From Nanobdellota archaeon (GTDB lineage: Archaea > Nanobdellota > Nanobdellia > Woesearchaeales > JAHIVG01): a stretch of DNA of 35,159 nucleotides. The notes under the pieces are model-generated. The model had not been told where the DNA came from and ran no database searches. It saw nothing but the letters and a program-made list of their open reading frames with translations. A program made the translations under genes and the position numbers. Position 1 is the first letter of the stretch, and every line of letters starts with the position of its first letter. The stretch is from NCBI GenBank assembly GCA_018816705.1, contig JAHIVG010000111.1, forward strand, positions 1 through 35,159, read 5' to 3'. Below, piece by piece: positions 33,646-35,159 of this stretch.

Positions 33646-34238
33646 CCTGCTTTCATCTCCCTCAATAGCTTTTCAATGATCGGCCTCAAGTCCTTGGTCA
33701 CTGGCTTGACTGTCGCATCGTAGCCGAGCTCGTTGAGCGCTGCAAGCGCCGGCGAAGGATCGGGCGCGAAGAACTCCTTGTAGCTTATCTCGCCCTTGAC
33801 GACCAGCGCAGGTATCTCCTCATAGATGGGAATTTTCTCTTGTCTTGTCTCTTCGTCAAGTTTCGGCTCCCGTTCCCCGACTTTCTCCCAGCATTCCTTT
33901 GGTATTTGCGTAGGATTATTGATAGAATTGTATTGTGGGCTTAAGTCGCCATGAGCGTGCTGTATCTTTAGCTCAAGCGAGAACTCATGCGGAGATCTCA
34001 CCCATAAGGAATCCTTGGAACTTTCTTGATTGGGCATTTCATGTCGGTCGAAGGACTCGCTGAGCTCTTGAATGAAGTCCTGATACAGCTTACCCAAGTC
34101 ATATGCCCACAGCCTCAATTCTCTGTCCCATTCCGGGAACTGTTCACTCCGATACGATTGCGTCATCCGTTGGTATTCCTTCCTATACGGCTCCAGCTCC
34201 CCGCGCCCCTCCAGCCTCTTGCTGAATTCAATCCTCAT
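33642..34238 (-). CDS. tandem paralog family, unit 1
   Basis: MRIEFSKRLEGRGEL...IPIYEEIPALVVKGEISYKEFFAPDPSPALAALNELGYDATVKPVTKDL; start moved to ATG 34238. Confidence 0.8.
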   Translation of the reverse strand: MRIEFSKRLEGRGELEPYRKEYQRMTQSYRSEQFPEWDRELRLWAYDLGKLYQDFIQELSESFDRHEMPNQESSKDSLWVRSPHEFSLELKIQHAHGDLSPQYNSINNPTQIPKECWEKVGEREPKLDEETRQEKIPIYEEIPALVVKGEISYKEFFAPDPSPALAALNELGYDATVKPVTKDLRPIIEKLLREMKAG

Positions 34239-34442
34239 AGCGAGGGAGAAGCCACCATGATTTATAAAGTTAACTATCCCGCAGTGGCAATTAACCATAT
34301 TGCGAAATCATTTGAAGAGCCATTCAAGGAACCTTAACAATCCGTACATTATGCAAGCAGAGACCATGAGTTTCAGGTGGAAGAGCCTCATGTTTCATCC
34401 TTTTGCACAAATGATATAAATTATTATTGACACCACACTTGG

Positions 34443-35084
34443 ATGAACCCATTATACCGCCTTTACCAGGAGCTACTGAATCTTCACGGCCCGCAGGGCT
34501 GGTGGCCCATCACTTCGATGGCCGGAAAGCCGGGCTTTGATGACCGCGGCTATCACAATGGCGATTACAGCTTCCCAAAGACACCGCAGCAGCGCTTCGA
34601 AGTCATCCTCGGCGCAATATTGACCCAGAACACGGCATGGAAGAACGTGGAGAAAGCCCTACTAAATCTCAAGAATACAGTCTTGTTATCGAGGGAAAAA
34701 ATCGAAAATCTGCCAGAGAAAAAGCTAGCCCAACTGATCAGGCCTGCCGGCTACTTCAACCAGAAGGCCAAGAAGATAAAGCTTTTCCTCAAAGCAAGGC
34801 CAGGCCCGGACAGGGAAGAACTTCTTTCAGTCTGGGGCATCGGCCCTGAGACAGCTGACTCAATCCTCCTCTATGCCTTCCACAAGCCGATATTCGTCGT
34901 CGACGCCTACACCAAGAGGGTCCTCCTGAGCAGAGGCCTGTGCAAGAAAGACGCATCCTATGACGAACTCCAGGACTTATTCAACAAATCCCTGCCAAAA
35001 GACCACAGGCTCTTCAACGAGTATCATGCCCTGCTGGTGGAGCATGCTAAAAGTGGAAAGATCATTAAAACTGGAAATAGATGA
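34443..35084 (+). CDS. endonuclease III-like HhH-GPD DNA glycosylase
   Basis: FEVILGAILTQNTAWKNVEKAL; LLSVWGIGPETADSILLYAFHKPIFVVDAYTKRVLLSRGL; no C-terminal 4-Cys cluster. Confidence 0.9.
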   Translation: MNPLYRLYQELLNLHGPQGWWPITSMAGKPGFDDRGYHNGDYSFPKTPQQRFEVILGAILTQNTAWKNVEKALLNLKNTVLLSREKIENLPEKKLAQLIRPAGYFNQKAKKIKLFLKARPGPDREELLSVWGIGPETADSILLYAFHKPIFVVDAYTKRVLLSRGLCKKDASYDELQDLFNKSLPKDHRLFNEYHALLVEHAKSGKIIKTGNR

Positions 35085-35159
35085 ACCTTATATCTGAAAC
35101 GGCACCGATCTCGATGAACAAGAAGAAAAGGATCAAGTAAAAGACCATCTGGATAAAAA

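Noticed and set aside
1-35159. CRISPR array, rRNA genes, inteins, IS element transposases
   Set aside because: No regular repeat-spacer pattern, rRNA core sequence, intein motifs within housekeeping genes, or transposase motifs seen by eye.

Overview
This is an archaeal chromosome segment, DPANN/Woesearchaeota-like by gene content (inference). Housekeeping genes are dense: ScpA, PRPP synthetase, prefoldin alpha, FtsY, enolase, PAC2, Nop10/aIF2-alpha/S27e/L44e, GINS, Lsm/L37e/S8e and deoxyhypusine synthase. It also carries surface genes (S-layer protein, two polytopic glycan-type membrane proteins, a flippase). The most striking content is in the RNA genes. All five tRNA genes I found are interrupted, by ten short introns in total: Ile(UAU) 2, Gly(GCC) 1, Val(UAC) 2, Leu(CAG) 3, Leu(UAG) 2. 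Most are non-canonical D-loop or T-loop introns, and nearly all fold by hand into the same bulge-helix-bulge geometry. A LAGLIDADG-like ORF lies between two of these tRNAs and runs antisense into tRNA-Gly. Three tRNAs have a TATA-like box 25-26 nt from the mature 5' end, suggesting leaderless tRNA transcripts. The two tRNA-Leu genes instead have a 48-49 nt hairpin leader that begins with a matched copy of their own acceptor 5' strand. Other candidates are a dispersed G-rich (G4-capable) repeat family (four copies), a Hel308-like helicase ending at the RecA1 boundary, and a five-unit tandem array of an unrecognised protein family with ATGA-coupled genes (31341-34238). All structures and homologies come from reading the sequence by eye; no searches or folding programs were run.
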